Origin: Luteococcus japonicus
GTDB taxonomy: Bacteria; Actinomycetota; Actinomycetes; Propionibacteriales; Propionibacteriaceae
Length of the DNA stretch: 64,000 nt
Assembly: GCF_003752415.1 (NCBI RefSeq)
Contig: NZ_RKHG01000001.1
Coordinates: forward strand, 1,178,001 to 1,242,000
Reading direction: 5' to 3'
The notes under the pieces: model-generated
Told to the model about the DNA's origin: nothing
What the model saw: the letters and a program-made list of their open reading frames with translations, nothing else
Databases searched by the model: none
Translations under genes and position numbers: made by a program
In this document: one piece after another, positions 17,247 through 26,057 of the stretch
Position numbering within the stretch: the first letter of the stretch is position 1
Layout: each line of letters opens with the position of its first letter

Positions 17247-18122
17247 TCAGCGCAGCAAGCACCCGAGGAAGAGGCCGAGGGAGCAGGCGAGCTCGGCGAA
17301 GCCCGTCTGCTTGAGCACCGCGATCAGGGCCTTGCCCGTGGCACCGGACAGCACCGTGCGGGTGGCGGGCACCAGGAAGACGAGCATCAGCAGGCTGAGC
17401 AGCGCCCACCAGGTGGTGAGCACGGCCACGGCGACGCAACAGGCGACGTTCAGCACGCTCAACAGGGCGAAGAAGCGCCGGGTGCCGGCATCGCCCAGCC
17501 GGGTGGCCAGGGTGCGCTTGCCCACCTCTCGGTCCCCCACGATGTCCCTCAGGTTGTTTGCGACGAGAATCTGGCAGGCCAGGATGCCGATGGCGACGCT
17601 CGCCGCCAGCGTCGCCCAGGTCATGCGGCCGAGCTGCACATAGGTGGTGCCACACACCGCCACCAGACCGAAGAAGACGAAGACGAAGACCTCCCCCAGC
17701 CCGGCATAGCCATAGGGGTGCTCCCCACCGGTGTAGAACCAGGCCGCGAGGATGCAGGCGGCACCGACCAGAACCAGCCACCAGTGGCCGGTAAACGCGA
17801 CCAGCACCAGCCCGGCCAAGGCCCCCAGAGCGAAGCAGCCGAAGGCTGCGGCCTTCACGGCCGCCGGGGTGGCGGCTCCGGAACCGACCAGCCGCATCGG
17901 CCCGACGCGGTCCTCGTCGGTGCCGCGGATGCCGTCGGAGTAGTCATTGGCGAAGTTGACGCCGATCTGCAGGGCCAGTGCGACGAGGAAGGCCAGCAGG
18001 GCGTATCCCAGCCGGAAGCCGCCCTCGTACCAGGCCGTCGCGGAACCGGCCAGCACCGGCGCCAGCGCCGCCGGAAGGGTACGCGGACGGGCACCCTCGA
18101 TCCATTCACCAACAGTTGCCAC
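17247..18122 (-). CDS. menA: 1,4-Dihydroxy-2-naphthoate polyprenyltransferase
   Basis: This 291-residue UbiA-family membrane enzyme attaches the isoprenoid tail to DHNA. It has the two Asp-rich motifs, NFANDYSDGIRGTDED near residue 56 and NNLRDIVGDREVGK near residue 190, and about eight membrane helices. It follows menE after 5 bp and is therefore probably cotranscribed with it. The 67 bp downstream, before the epimerase gene, contain no ORF. Confidence 0.95.
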   Translation of the reverse strand: MATVGEWIEGARPRTLPAALAPVLAGSATAWYEGGFRLGYALLAFLVALALQIGVNFANDYSDGIRGTDEDRVGPMRLVGSGAATPAAVKAAAFGCFALGALAGLVLVAFTGHWWLVLVGAACILAAWFYTGGEHPYGYAGLGEVFVFVFFGLVAVCGTTYVQLGRMTWATLAASVAIGILACQILVANNLRDIVGDREVGKRTLATRLGDAGTRRFFALLSVLNVACCVAVAVLTTWWALLSLLMLVFLVPATRTVLSGATGKALIAVLKQTGFAELACSLGLFLGCLLR

Positions 18123-18127
18123 GAGGC

Positions 18128-19207
18128 TCAGTCCTTCTGTTCCAGCAGCGCACCCAGCAGCGCCTGACGGTCAATCTTTCCACTACTGGTGCGGGGCACC
18201 ACATCACACCTTGTCAACGCCTTGGGCAGGGCGGTCTTCCCCAGGCTTCCAGCCAGCTGCGTACGCCACCAGGCAAGGTCCTGCTCGGCGGTGGAAAGCA
18301 GGACCACCTTCTGCCCCCATTCCTCATCGGGCACCGCGACGACGGCGCTGGTGCCGGGAGCGAGGGCGTCGACGGCGCGCTGCACGTCGGCGAGGTCCAC
18401 ATTGACACCGCCGCTGATCACCACGTCGTCCATCCGCCCCAGCACGCGTAGCCGGCCGTCGATCCACTGGCCCCGGTCATGGGTGCGAACGGTCCTCCCG
18501 GACAGGGTGGCGGCCGTCAGCTCGGGGGCCAGCCGGTAGCCGCTGAAGGCCATGTCGCCATGGAGGTCGATCCGGCCGTCGTCGAGCTCCACCGTGACGC
18601 CGGGCAGCGGCTCGCCGTCCCAGACGCAGCCGCCGCAGGTCTCGCTCATCCCGTAGGTGGTCACCAGATTGAGGCCCTCGTCGCGGGCCGAACGCAGCAG
18701 GTCCGCATCCACGGCCGCGCCGCCCAGCAGGATCGCGTCGTACCGGGCCAGGGAGCGCAGCACCTCGGGGCGCTCCATCGCGCGGAAGAGCTGGGTGGGG
18801 ACGATGGAGATGGCATTCGCGCCCGGGGCCGGGTCCAGGTCCGACAGGTCACTGGACGCGAAACGCACCTGACGGCCCGCGATGTGCGCACGCACCAGCA
18901 CCATCAGGCCCGCGACGTAGCCGGTGGGCAGCACGCAGGTCCAGCTCATCGGGCCCAGACGCTGCTGGGAGGACTCGGCGGCCGCGAGCAGCGCCCGCCG
19001 GGAGAGCACGACGCCCTTGGGCACGCCTGTGGAACCGCTCGTTGACACCACCACCGCCGCGTCCGGCTCGGTCACCGGGAGCTCCGGCCGCAGCATCGTC
19101 AGGGTTCGCTCGGGATGCTCCCCCACGGGGGCGAGCACACGGCGCCCGGCGAGCGCATCGGGCAGCAGTCCGGGAACCTCGTCGGCTGTGCAGGTGGTCA
19201 ACTTCAC
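18128..19207 (-). CDS. menE: o-Succinylbenzoate-CoA ligase
   Basis: This 359-residue AMP-binding enzyme activates o-succinylbenzoate with CoA. The P-loop VVSTSGSTGVPKGVVLS lies near residue 55, TTYGMSETCGG near 190, and the C-terminal lysine motif RTSSGKIDRQALL near 340. It is shorter than E. coli MenE, as usual in actinobacteria. The GTG at 19207 lies six bases after TAACGT, fitting a leaderless transcript divergent from the MFS gene. Confidence 0.93.
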   Translation of the reverse strand: MKLTTCTADEVPGLLPDALAGRRVLAPVGEHPERTLTMLRPELPVTEPDAAVVVSTSGSTGVPKGVVLSRRALLAAAESSQQRLGPMSWTCVLPTGYVAGLMVLVRAHIAGRQVRFASSDLSDLDPAPGANAISIVPTQLFRAMERPEVLRSLARYDAILLGGAAVDADLLRSARDEGLNLVTTYGMSETCGGCVWDGEPLPGVTVELDDGRIDLHGDMAFSGYRLAPELTAATLSGRTVRTHDRGQWIDGRLRVLGRMDDVVISGGVNVDLADVQRAVDALAPGTSAVVAVPDEEWGQKVVLLSTAEQDLAWWRTQLAGSLGKTALPKALTRCDVVPRTSSGKIDRQALLGALLEQKD

Positions 19208-19247
19208 GCCCCGACGTTAGCGCTGACTGGTCGGTTAGTGTGGCGAC
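19208..19247. promoter_or_regulatory. Back-to-back leaderless promoters, menE and MFS exporter
   Basis: Only 40 bp separate the two divergent GTG starts. On the minus strand TAACGT (19214-19219) precedes menE by six bases; on the plus strand TAGTGT (19236-19241) precedes the MFS gene by six bases. Neither start has a Shine-Dalgarno. Each -35 region must lie over the other gene's -10 or coding sequence, so the two promoters probably compete. Confidence 0.5.
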
Positions 19248-20537
19248 GTGAGCCAGACCTTCTCCTCCCTCGCCAATCCGAACTACCGCACATGGTTCCT
19301 GGGAGGCCTGGTGAGCAATGTCGGCGGGTGGATGGCGCGCACGGCCCAGGCATGGCTGGTGCTGGTGGTGCTGACCGACGGCAATGCCCAGGCCCTGGGT
19401 TACCAGACGGCGCTGATCTTCCTGCCGGGCCTGCTGCTCAGCCCCGTGGCCGGCACGGTGGCGGACCGCTTCAACAAGCGTCACATCCTGCTCGCGAGCA
19501 GCACCCTGGGAATGCTCAGTGCCCTGGTGCTGTCGACGCTGACCATCACCGGGCACGTCCGGCTCTGGCATGTCTTCACCCTGTCCCTCGTCGACGGGCT
19601 GGCGATGGCCTTCGACAATCCCGCCCGTCAGGCCTTCGTCAGCGAGGTGGTGCCCTTCGAACACCTGCCGAATGCGATCAGCCTGAACTCGGCCAGCTTC
19701 AACGCGGCCCGTCTGCTGGGCCCCGGCATCGGCGGCGCGTTGATCGCCTGGGTTGGCACCGGCTGGGTGATCGCCGCCAATGTGGTGGCCTTCGCCGCCA
19801 TGATCACCGCCCTGCTCAGCATGGACGCCGCGCTGTTGCACCCCGCGAAACCCACATCCGGCAAGGGTGGCGGATTCGTGGCAGGGCTCAAGTACGTGCG
19901 TCGCCGCCCGGACCTGATGGCCCTGCTCACGGTGGGCCTCGCCGTGGGCGGACTGGGCTTCAACTACAACATCTCCAATGCCGTGATGGCCACCGAGGCC
20001 TTCCACCGTGGCGCCGGGGACTACGGCATCATCGGCTCCTTCATGGGCATCGGTGCCCTGGTGGCAGCCCTGTGGAGCGCCCGACGCGGCAGCCCCCGGT
20101 TGCGGCACGTGCTGATGGGCATGGTGGGCTACTGCGTCTTCAACCTTGCCAGCGCGCTGAGCGGGAACTTCTGGCTCTTCGTCCTGCTGCAGATCCCGGT
20201 CGGCTTCTTCACCATCACCGCCCTGGTCACCGGCAACTCCCTGCTGCAGACGGCCACCACGCCCCAGATGCGCGGCCGGGTGATGGCGCTGTGGGGCCTG
20301 ACCATCATGGGCATGGCTCCGATGATCTCGCCCCTGGTTGGCTGGATCGGTGACCGCTTCGGGCCCCGGTCCACCATTCTGTTCGGCGTCATCGCCGTCA
20401 GCATCATGTTCGCCCTGTTGACCGCGACGATCATGCGCCATGACCGGATCCGGGTGCGACTGGACTGGCACAAGCGAGCGCCGTGGATGCGGATCGAGCG
20501 CCTGATCAGCCAGGACGTGAGCGAGGTCCGTCGCTGA
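19248..20537 (+). CDS. MFS exporter, EntS-like
   Basis: This 429-residue, 12-helix major facilitator belongs to the branch that includes enterobactin exporter EntS. Diagnostic stretches are AMAFDNPARQAFVSEVVP and ISLNSASFNAARLLGPG. The C-terminus is cytoplasmic and basic. It is a paralogue of the protein at 47165-48481 with the same motifs in the same order. Substrate unknown; an efflux role is inferred from the family. Confidence 0.85.
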   Translation: MSQTFSSLANPNYRTWFLGGLVSNVGGWMARTAQAWLVLVVLTDGNAQALGYQTALIFLPGLLLSPVAGTVADRFNKRHILLASSTLGMLSALVLSTLTITGHVRLWHVFTLSLVDGLAMAFDNPARQAFVSEVVPFEHLPNAISLNSASFNAARLLGPGIGGALIAWVGTGWVIAANVVAFAAMITALLSMDAALLHPAKPTSGKGGGFVAGLKYVRRRPDLMALLTVGLAVGGLGFNYNISNAVMATEAFHRGAGDYGIIGSFMGIGALVAALWSARRGSPRLRHVLMGMVGYCVFNLASALSGNFWLFVLLQIPVGFFTITALVTGNSLLQTATTPQMRGRVMALWGLTIMGMAPMISPLVGWIGDRFGPRSTILFGVIAVSIMFALLTATIMRHDRIRVRLDWHKRAPWMRIERLISQDVSEVRR

Positions 20538-20564
20538 GTTCACCGGCTGGTCACCCGTGCCGCG

Positions 20565-20570
20565 TAGCGT
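20565..20570 (+). promoter_or_regulatory. -10 element for leaderless GDPD-IMPase gene
   Basis: TAGCGT is followed by seven bases and the ATG at 20578, placing transcription start on the start codon and supporting that ATG over the upstream GTG at 20557. Confidence 0.45.
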
Positions 20571-20577
20571 GCCCTGC

Positions 20578-22119
20578 ATGATCACCGTCGTGGCCCACCG
20601 GGGCGACTCCGAATCTGCCAGGGAGAACACCGCGGAGGCCTTCGCAGCCGCCGTGGAGGCCGGTGCGGACGTGGTGGAACTGGACATCCGGACCACCGGC
20701 GACGGGACCAGCGTGGTGCTGCACGATGCCACCCTGCTGCGACTGTGGGGCGTCGCGAACCGAGCGGACGAGATGGTCATCGGCCGGGGCATCCCGGTCC
20801 CCACCCTGGCGGAGACCCTGACACAGTTCGCCGAGCTCAACCGGAAGCGCCGTCACCCCGTCACGATGCTGATCGACACGGTCAGCATCCACGACGTGCG
20901 GGGGGCCCTCCAGGTGGTGCAGCGCTTCCAGCAGGGCCCCGATGCCGAGCTGGTGCCGATCAGCTGGTGCGGGGACACCGACGCGTTGCTGCTGGTGCGC
21001 GAGCAGTTGCCACAGGCCGATCTGGCCTACAACCACGATGGTGGGGAGTTGGACCTGGCGATGGTGCACCGGCTGCAGCCGTCGGCCATCAACGTCGAGT
21101 GGGTGCACCTGACCGAGCCGCTGGTGGACCAGGTGCACCGGATGGGCCTGGAGCTGGCCTGCTGGACGATCAACGACGCCGAGGCGATGAGCCTGGCGAT
21201 CGACTTGGGGGTGGACCGGATCACCACCGACCGGCCCCGCCTGCTCCGACGCCTGCTCACGGGAGGCACCAGCCCGCTGGCGCTGGCCGGGCTGGAGACC
21301 CACGGCTTCGCCACGCAGGCAGGCATCTCGCTCGAGGCGGCGCGCTGGATCCGGGTGGCTCGCGACCTGGCGCAGTGGACCAATGCCTTCACCCGCACCG
21401 CCCCACTGGGCAACATCGGCAGCAAGGCGCACGCGGCGGACCTGGTCACCGAGGTGGACCTGGCCGTGGAAGGCCATGTGCGCGAGGTGATCGCTGAGGC
21501 CTTCGGCGGGGAGCACCTGGTGGTCGGCGAGGAGATGGGCGGAAGCACGCAGGACGGGCGGCCCACCTGGTACCTCGATCCCGTCGACGGCACCACCAAC
21601 CTGGCCAATGGTCTGCCGTGGACGTCGATGAGCCTCGCGCTGGCCATCGAGGGCGAACCGGTGGTGGGCAGCGTCGCCCAGCCGGCCATGGGCCACGTCT
21701 TCCTGGCCGCCCGGGGCCTGGGCGCCACCCTCGACGGGGAGCCGCTGGAGCTGTCCCCGGTGCAGGCCCTGGCCGGGCGCACCCTGCTCACCGAACTGGA
21801 CGCGCACCGCCGGTGGCCCGGCATGGACGGTTTCCTCGACGCCCTGGCCGCCGAGCACTGCACGGCCCGCATCATGGGCTCCGGAACGCTGACCCTGACC
21901 GGCATCGCCGCTGGCTGGGGCGCCGCGGGGGTGGTGCATCGTTTCAACCCGATCGACCACCTGGCCGGTGTCCTGATTGCCCACGAGGCGGGTGCCGAGG
22001 TGGTCGACTTGCAGGGGCAACCGACCCTCTTCCCCGCCACCGGCGGCGTGGTGGTGGCAGCCCCCGGCGCCGCACGAATGGTCGTGGATCTCCTGGAGCC
22101 CGCACGACTTACCAGCTGA
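20578..22119 (+). CDS. Fusion of glycerophosphodiesterase and inositol monophosphatase
   Basis: This 513-residue protein fuses two enzymes. Residues 1 to about 230 are a GDPD TIM barrel: VAHRGDSESARENTAEAF at the start, VELDIRTT, VLHDATL, and ACWTINDAEA near the end. Residues from about 255 are an inositol monophosphatase: DLVTEVDLAVE, GEEMGG, the metal motif YLDPVDGTTNLANGLPW and a C-terminal NPIDHLAGVLIAHEAG in place of the usual WDxAAG. Joining the two suggests stepwise breakdown of a glycerophospho-inositol or related diester. The ATG at 20578 starts right at the barrel; an upstream GTG at 20557 is less likely. Confidence 0.85.
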   Translation: MITVVAHRGDSESARENTAEAFAAAVEAGADVVELDIRTTGDGTSVVLHDATLLRLWGVANRADEMVIGRGIPVPTLAETLTQFAELNRKRRHPVTMLIDTVSIHDVRGALQVVQRFQQGPDAELVPISWCGDTDALLLVREQLPQADLAYNHDGGELDLAMVHRLQPSAINVEWVHLTEPLVDQVHRMGLELACWTINDAEAMSLAIDLGVDRITTDRPRLLRRLLTGGTSPLALAGLETHGFATQAGISLEAARWIRVARDLAQWTNAFTRTAPLGNIGSKAHAADLVTEVDLAVEGHVREVIAEAFGGEHLVVGEEMGGSTQDGRPTWYLDPVDGTTNLANGLPWTSMSLALAIEGEPVVGSVAQPAMGHVFLAARGLGATLDGEPLELSPVQALAGRTLLTELDAHRRWPGMDGFLDALAAEHCTARIMGSGTLTLTGIAAGWGAAGVVHRFNPIDHLAGVLIAHEAGAEVVDLQGQPTLFPATGGVVVAAPGAARMVVDLLEPARLTS

Positions 22120-22162
22120 GGGGACTCCCCGGGGGCCCCCGGACGGTGCTTTGATGAGGGGC

Positions 22163-23164
22163 ATGAAGAAGCTCATCAACTCGGTGGACAATGTGGTCTC
22201 CGAAGCCCTGCTGGGCATGGAGGCTGCGCACCCCGACAGGTTGCGGATCGACCACGCCAACCGCGTCGTGCTGCGCAAGGACGGACCGGTGTCCGGCAAG
22301 GTGGGTCTGGTCTCCGGTGGTGGCTCCGGCCATGAGCCGATGCACGGTGGTTTCGTCGGGATGGGCATGCTGGACGCGGCCTGTGCCGGTGAGGTCTTCA
22401 CCTCCCCTGTCCCGGACCAGATCATGGCCGCCACGCACGCCGTCGATGGCGGTGCCGGGGTGCTGCACATCGTGAAGAACTACACGGGTGACGTGATGAA
22501 CTTCGAGATGGCCGCGGAGATGGCGGCCGCCGAACGGGGCATCCGGGTGGAGGCCGTCGTGGTGGACGACGACGTCGCCGTCACCGACTCCCTCTACACC
22601 GCGGGGCGTCGCGGGGTGGGCACCACGGTGCTGCTGGAAAAGATCGTCGGGGCCGCGGCCGAGGCCGGCCGGGACCTGGACGCACTCACCGAAATCGCCA
22701 CCCGGGTCAACGGCCAGGGTCGCTCGATGGGTCTGGCCCTGACCAGCTGCACCGTGCCCGCCGCCGGCAAGCCCACCTTCGAGCTGGCCGACGACGAGAT
22801 GGAGCTCGGCATCGGCATCCACGGCGAGCCCGGCCGCGAACGGCTTCCGATGGCCAGCGCCGCCCAGGCGGCCCAGATGCTGGTCGAACCGGTGCTGGCG
22901 GATCTGGACTTCACCGGTTCCCCGGTGATCTGCTTCGTCAACGGCATGGGTGGCACTCCGCTGCTGGAGCAGTACCTGATGTACGGCGAGATTGCCAAGG
23001 TCCTGCAGGCCAAGGGCGTGACGGTGGCGCGCAGCCTGGTGGGCAGCTACATCACGTCGCTGGAGATGGCCGGCCTGTCCCTCACGCTGCTGAAGGCCGA
23101 CGAGGACATGCTCACCCTGTGGGATGCACCGGTGAACACCCCCGGTCTGCGGTGGGGTTGCTGA
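22163..23164 (+). CDS. dhaK: Dihydroxyacetone kinase subunit K, PTS-dependent
   Basis: This 333-residue subunit binds dihydroxyacetone covalently through a His. Visible motifs are GGGSGHEPMHGGFVG near residue 55, NYTGDVMNFEMAAEMA near 110, and the substrate His in ELGIGIHGEPG near 218. It lacks the fused ADP-binding DhaL domain of ATP-dependent kinases, and DhaL and DhaM follow directly. I use the ATG at 22163; one at 22154 is in frame but less well placed. A self-complementary GC block lies just upstream at about 22129-22142. Confidence 0.93.
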   Translation: MKKLINSVDNVVSEALLGMEAAHPDRLRIDHANRVVLRKDGPVSGKVGLVSGGGSGHEPMHGGFVGMGMLDAACAGEVFTSPVPDQIMAATHAVDGGAGVLHIVKNYTGDVMNFEMAAEMAAAERGIRVEAVVVDDDVAVTDSLYTAGRRGVGTTVLLEKIVGAAAEAGRDLDALTEIATRVNGQGRSMGLALTSCTVPAAGKPTFELADDEMELGIGIHGEPGRERLPMASAAQAAQMLVEPVLADLDFTGSPVICFVNGMGGTPLLEQYLMYGEIAKVLQAKGVTVARSLVGSYITSLEMAGLSLTLLKADEDMLTLWDAPVNTPGLRWGC

Positions 23165-23165
23165 C

Positions 23166-23774
23166 GTGGAACTCACCAAAGCGCAGGCCTGGATGGCCGA
23201 CTTCGCCGCGACGATCTCCCAGAACGCCGCCCTGCTCACGGACCTGGACCGCCAGATCGGCGATGCCGACCACGGTTCCAACATGAACCGAGGCATGCAG
23301 GCCGTCATCGCCCTGGATCGCGACTTCCCGGACGCCGCCAGCTACCTCAAGAAGGCCGGCATGACGCTGGTCAGCACCGTCGGGGGTGCCTCCGGACCGC
23401 TGTACGGCACCTTCCTGCTCCGTTTTGCGGGAGCCCTGACCGGGCAGACCACCCACGACGCGGACGGCATGGCCCGCGCCTGGCGGGCCGGGCTGGAGGG
23501 CGTCATCTCCCGCGGCAAAGCCGGGCTGGGTGACAAGACCATGGTCGACGCCCTGCAACCCGCCGTCGAGGCGATGGAGGCCGAGACCTCCGATCTTGCC
23601 GTCTGCCTGACCTCAGGGCTCGCGGCCGGCGAGCAAGGACGCGACGCGACCACCCCGATGGTGGCCCGCAAGGGCCGGGCGTCGTACCTTGGAGAACGCA
23701 GCGCTGGACATCAGGATCCCGGTGCCACGAGCATCGTCCTGCTGCTCGAGGCTGCTGCACGCACACTCGCCTGA
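23166..23774 (+). CDS. dhaL: Dihydroxyacetone kinase subunit L
   Basis: This 202-residue helical subunit holds ADP, which is re-phosphorylated in place by DhaM. The Mg/ADP site QIGDADHGSNMNRGM lies near residue 35 and the loop GGASGPLYGTFLLRFAG near 75. The last motif ATPMVARKGRASYLGERSAG-type (here TTPMVARKGRASYLGERSAG) is intact. The GTG start is one base after the dhaK stop. Confidence 0.94.
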   Translation: MELTKAQAWMADFAATISQNAALLTDLDRQIGDADHGSNMNRGMQAVIALDRDFPDAASYLKKAGMTLVSTVGGASGPLYGTFLLRFAGALTGQTTHDADGMARAWRAGLEGVISRGKAGLGDKTMVDALQPAVEAMEAETSDLAVCLTSGLAAGEQGRDATTPMVARKGRASYLGERSAGHQDPGATSIVLLLEAAARTLA

Positions 23775-23799
23775 CATCTCTCTCCTCGGGGGTTCTTCA

Positions 23800-25107
23800 G
23801 TGATCTCGATCGTCGTCGTCTCGCACAGCCGTGACCTGGCCGAGGCTGCCATTGACCTGGCCAGCCAGATGATGCAGGGCACGGGCCCCCGGATGGTTCC
23901 TGCCGCGGGTCTGGACGGCGGCGTGCTGGGCACCGACGCCGCCACCATCGCCGCCGCACTGGAGGAGGTCGACGGACCCGACGGAACCCTGGTGCTGATG
24001 GACCTGGGCAGTGCCGTCCTGTCCGGGGAGATGGCGCTGGACTTCGTGGATCCCGACGTCGCCTCCCGGGTACGACTCTCGCCGGCTCCGTTGGTGGAGG
24101 GCCTGGTGATGGCCGCCGTGACGGCCGCCAGCGGTGCCACCCTGGACGCGGTGGCCGCCGAGGCCGACCAGGCACTCACGGGCAAGCAGCAGCACCTGGC
24201 CGAGCGGGAGGATGCGCCGCAGGCCCCCCGCACCCCGGTGATGGAGACCGATCAGGCCCTGCAGTTCACCACCGTGATGCGTGCCAAGCACGGGCTGCAC
24301 GCCCGCCCCTCGGCCCTCGTGGTGACGGCCCTGGCCCCCTTCGACGCCGAGGTGGAGTTCGTCGCCCCCAGCGGCGACTCCTGCGACGCCAGCTCCATCA
24401 CCCAACTGCAGGGTCTCGACCTGGGGCAGGGCGACGCTCTCCTGGTTCGCGCCAGCGGACCCCAGGCACGCGAGGCCCTGGCCGCCATTCAGGAACTCGC
24501 GGATCGTGACTTCGGCGATGCTCCGGACGCGCCGGAACCTCAGCAGCTCGCCTACCTGGAGCTCGACCCGGACGTCGAGGCCTATGAACCGGCCGGCAAC
24601 CGCGAGGAGGAGCTGCTGCGGCTGGAGAATGCCCTGGCCAATGCCGACGGCTTCATCGAGGGACTGGCCGCCAAGATGCCCGAACAGGGGGTGACCGGGG
24701 CGGTGCTGGGAGCCATCCGCGCGATGCTGCACGACCCGGTGATCGAGAAGGGCTGCAAGGAACGGATCGGCGAGGGACGCACCGCCATGGATGCCGTCCA
24801 GACCACCTTCGATCAGACGATTGCCGTCTTCGCGGAGATGGAGAATGAGTACCTGCGGGAACGCGCGACGGATCTGCGTTCACTGGAGCGGCTGCTGGTG
24901 AAGTCCCTGATGGACTTCGAACTCGCACTGCCGGAGATCCCCGCCGGACAGGCCCTGGTGCTGGAAGAGTTGGATGCGCTCACCGCCGCGCAGATCGACC
25001 CGGGCCAGGTGCCGCTGGTGGTGGTCCGGGCCCACGGAACCACCGGCCACGGCATCATCATCGCGCAGGACCGCGGCCTCCCCGTCCGGCTGGGCGCATC
25101 CGGCTAG
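23800..25107 (+). CDS. dhaM: PTS phosphocarrier DhaM, three-domain form
   Basis: This 435-residue protein relays phosphate from the PTS to DhaL-ADP. Residues 1-130 are a mannose-type EIIA with the phospho-His in [12 protein letters not shown] at about residue 9. Residues 150-235 are an HPr domain with the phospho-His in [11 protein letters not shown]. The C-terminal 180 residues are an Enzyme I-like N-domain with helices and a phospho-His motif [15 protein letters not shown] near the end, where EI usually has Thr-Ser-His. The protein stops soon after. The GTG at 23800 has a GGGG tract upstream; no general PTS gene is nearby. Confidence 0.9.
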   Translation: MISIVVVSHSRDLAEAAIDLASQMMQGTGPRMVPAAGLDGGVLGTDAATIAAALEEVDGPDGTLVLMDLGSAVLSGEMALDFVDPDVASRVRLSPAPLVEGLVMAAVTAASGATLDAVAAEADQALTGKQQHLAEREDAPQAPRTPVMETDQALQFTTVMRAKHGLHARPSALVVTALAPFDAEVEFVAPSGDSCDASSITQLQGLDLGQGDALLVRASGPQAREALAAIQELADRDFGDAPDAPEPQQLAYLELDPDVEAYEPAGNREEELLRLENALANADGFIEGLAAKMPEQGVTGAVLGAIRAMLHDPVIEKGCKERIGEGRTAMDAVQTTFDQTIAVFAEMENEYLRERATDLRSLERLLVKSLMDFELALPEIPAGQALVLEELDALTAAQIDPGQVPLVVVRAHGTTGHGIIIAQDRGLPVRLGASG

Positions 25108-25110
25108 GCT
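25105..25110 (+). promoter_or_regulatory. -10 element for leaderless dapD
   Basis: TAGGCT overlaps the dhaM stop codon (TAG) and is followed by seven bases and the dapD ATG. Transcription would start on the ATG, and no ribosome-binding site is present. Confidence 0.5.
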
Positions 25111-25117
25111 GGGGCGC

Positions 25118-26053
25118 ATGACTGACGCGACTCGTGCTGCCTGGGGCTGGGGCCTCGCCACCATCCATTCCTCCGGACAGGTGCTGGACACCTGGTTCCC
25201 CTCGCCCGCACTGGGCACCCCCGCCGAGGATGCGAAGGCACCGTCGTCGATGATTGCCGCGCGGACCACCGACGGCGACCGTCAGGTGCGCATCGAGCTG
25301 GTCAAGACGGTCATCGACCTCGAGGCCGCTCCGGCCGACGTCAGTGATGCCTACCTGCGCCTGCACCTGCTGAGCCACCGCCTGGTCCAGCCGCACGGCC
25401 AGAACCTTGACGGCCTGTTCGGGGTGCTGCCCAATGTGGTGTGGACCTCGGCCGGCCCGTGTGCGGTGGAGGGCTTCGAGCAGGTGCGCCTTCAGCTGCG
25501 CAACACGCGCGGCATCGTGAACATCCTGGGCGTGGACAAGTTCCCGCGGATGGTGGACTACGTGCTGCCCTCCGGCGTGCGAATCGGCGACGCGGACCGG
25601 GTGCGCCTGGGTGCCCACCTGGCCGAGGGCACCACCGTCATGCACGAGGGCTTCGTGAACTTCAATGCCGGCACCCTGGGCCACTCGATGGTGGAGGGCC
25701 GGATCTCGGCCGGGGTCACCGTCGACGAGGGCTCCGACGTGGGTGGCGGCGCCTCCATCATGGGCACCCTGTCCGGCGGCGGCAAGCAGGTCATCTCCAT
25801 CGGCAAGGGCTGTCTGCTGGGCGCCGAGGCCGGCGTGGGCATCTCGCTGGGCGACAACTGCGTCGTGGAGGCCGGCCTGTACGTGACGGCCGGCACCAAG
25901 GTGCAGCTGCCCGACGGCCAGGTGGTCAAGGCCAGCGAGCTGAGCGGTGCCAACGACATCCTGTTCATCCGCGACTCGCAGACCGGCGCCGTGATCGCCA
26001 AGGCGCGCGGGGAGCACAAGATCGAGCTCAACTCCGCCCTGCACAAGAACTGA
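25118..26053 (+). CDS. dapD: Tetrahydrodipicolinate N-succinyltransferase
   Basis: This 311-residue left-handed beta-helix acyltransferase succinylates tetrahydrodipicolinate in lysine and DAP synthesis. The hexapeptide region from about residue 150 to 270 is clear, with [17 protein letters not shown] and [18 protein letters not shown]. It is the long actinobacterial type (DapD of mycobacteria) rather than the 274-residue enterobacterial form. The product feeds DapC, encoded convergently nearby. Confidence 0.94.
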   Translation: MTDATRAAWGWGLATIHSSGQVLDTWFPSPALGTPAEDAKAPSSMIAARTTDGDRQVRIELVKTVIDLEAAPADVSDAYLRLHLLSHRLVQPHGQNLDGLFGVLPNVVWTSAGPCAVEGFEQVRLQLRNTRGIVNILGVDKFPRMVDYVLPSGVRIGDADRVRLGAHLAEGTTVMHEGFVNFNAGTLGHSMVEGRISAGVTVDEGSDVGGGASIMGTLSGGGKQVISIGKGCLLGAEAGVGISLGDNCVVEAGLYVTAGTKVQLPDGQVVKASELSGANDILFIRDSQTGAVIAKARGEHKIELNSALHKN

Positions 26054-26057
26054 GCCC

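Noticed and set aside
18849-20840. 663-codon minus-strand ORF opposite the MFS gene
   Set aside because: Spans three real genes in antisense, rich in Gly, Gln, His and Asp without a domain.
22154-22156. Upstream ATG of dhaK
   Set aside because: Adds three residues not typical of DhaK; the ATG at 22163 gives the usual start and a -10-like element lies at the right distance.
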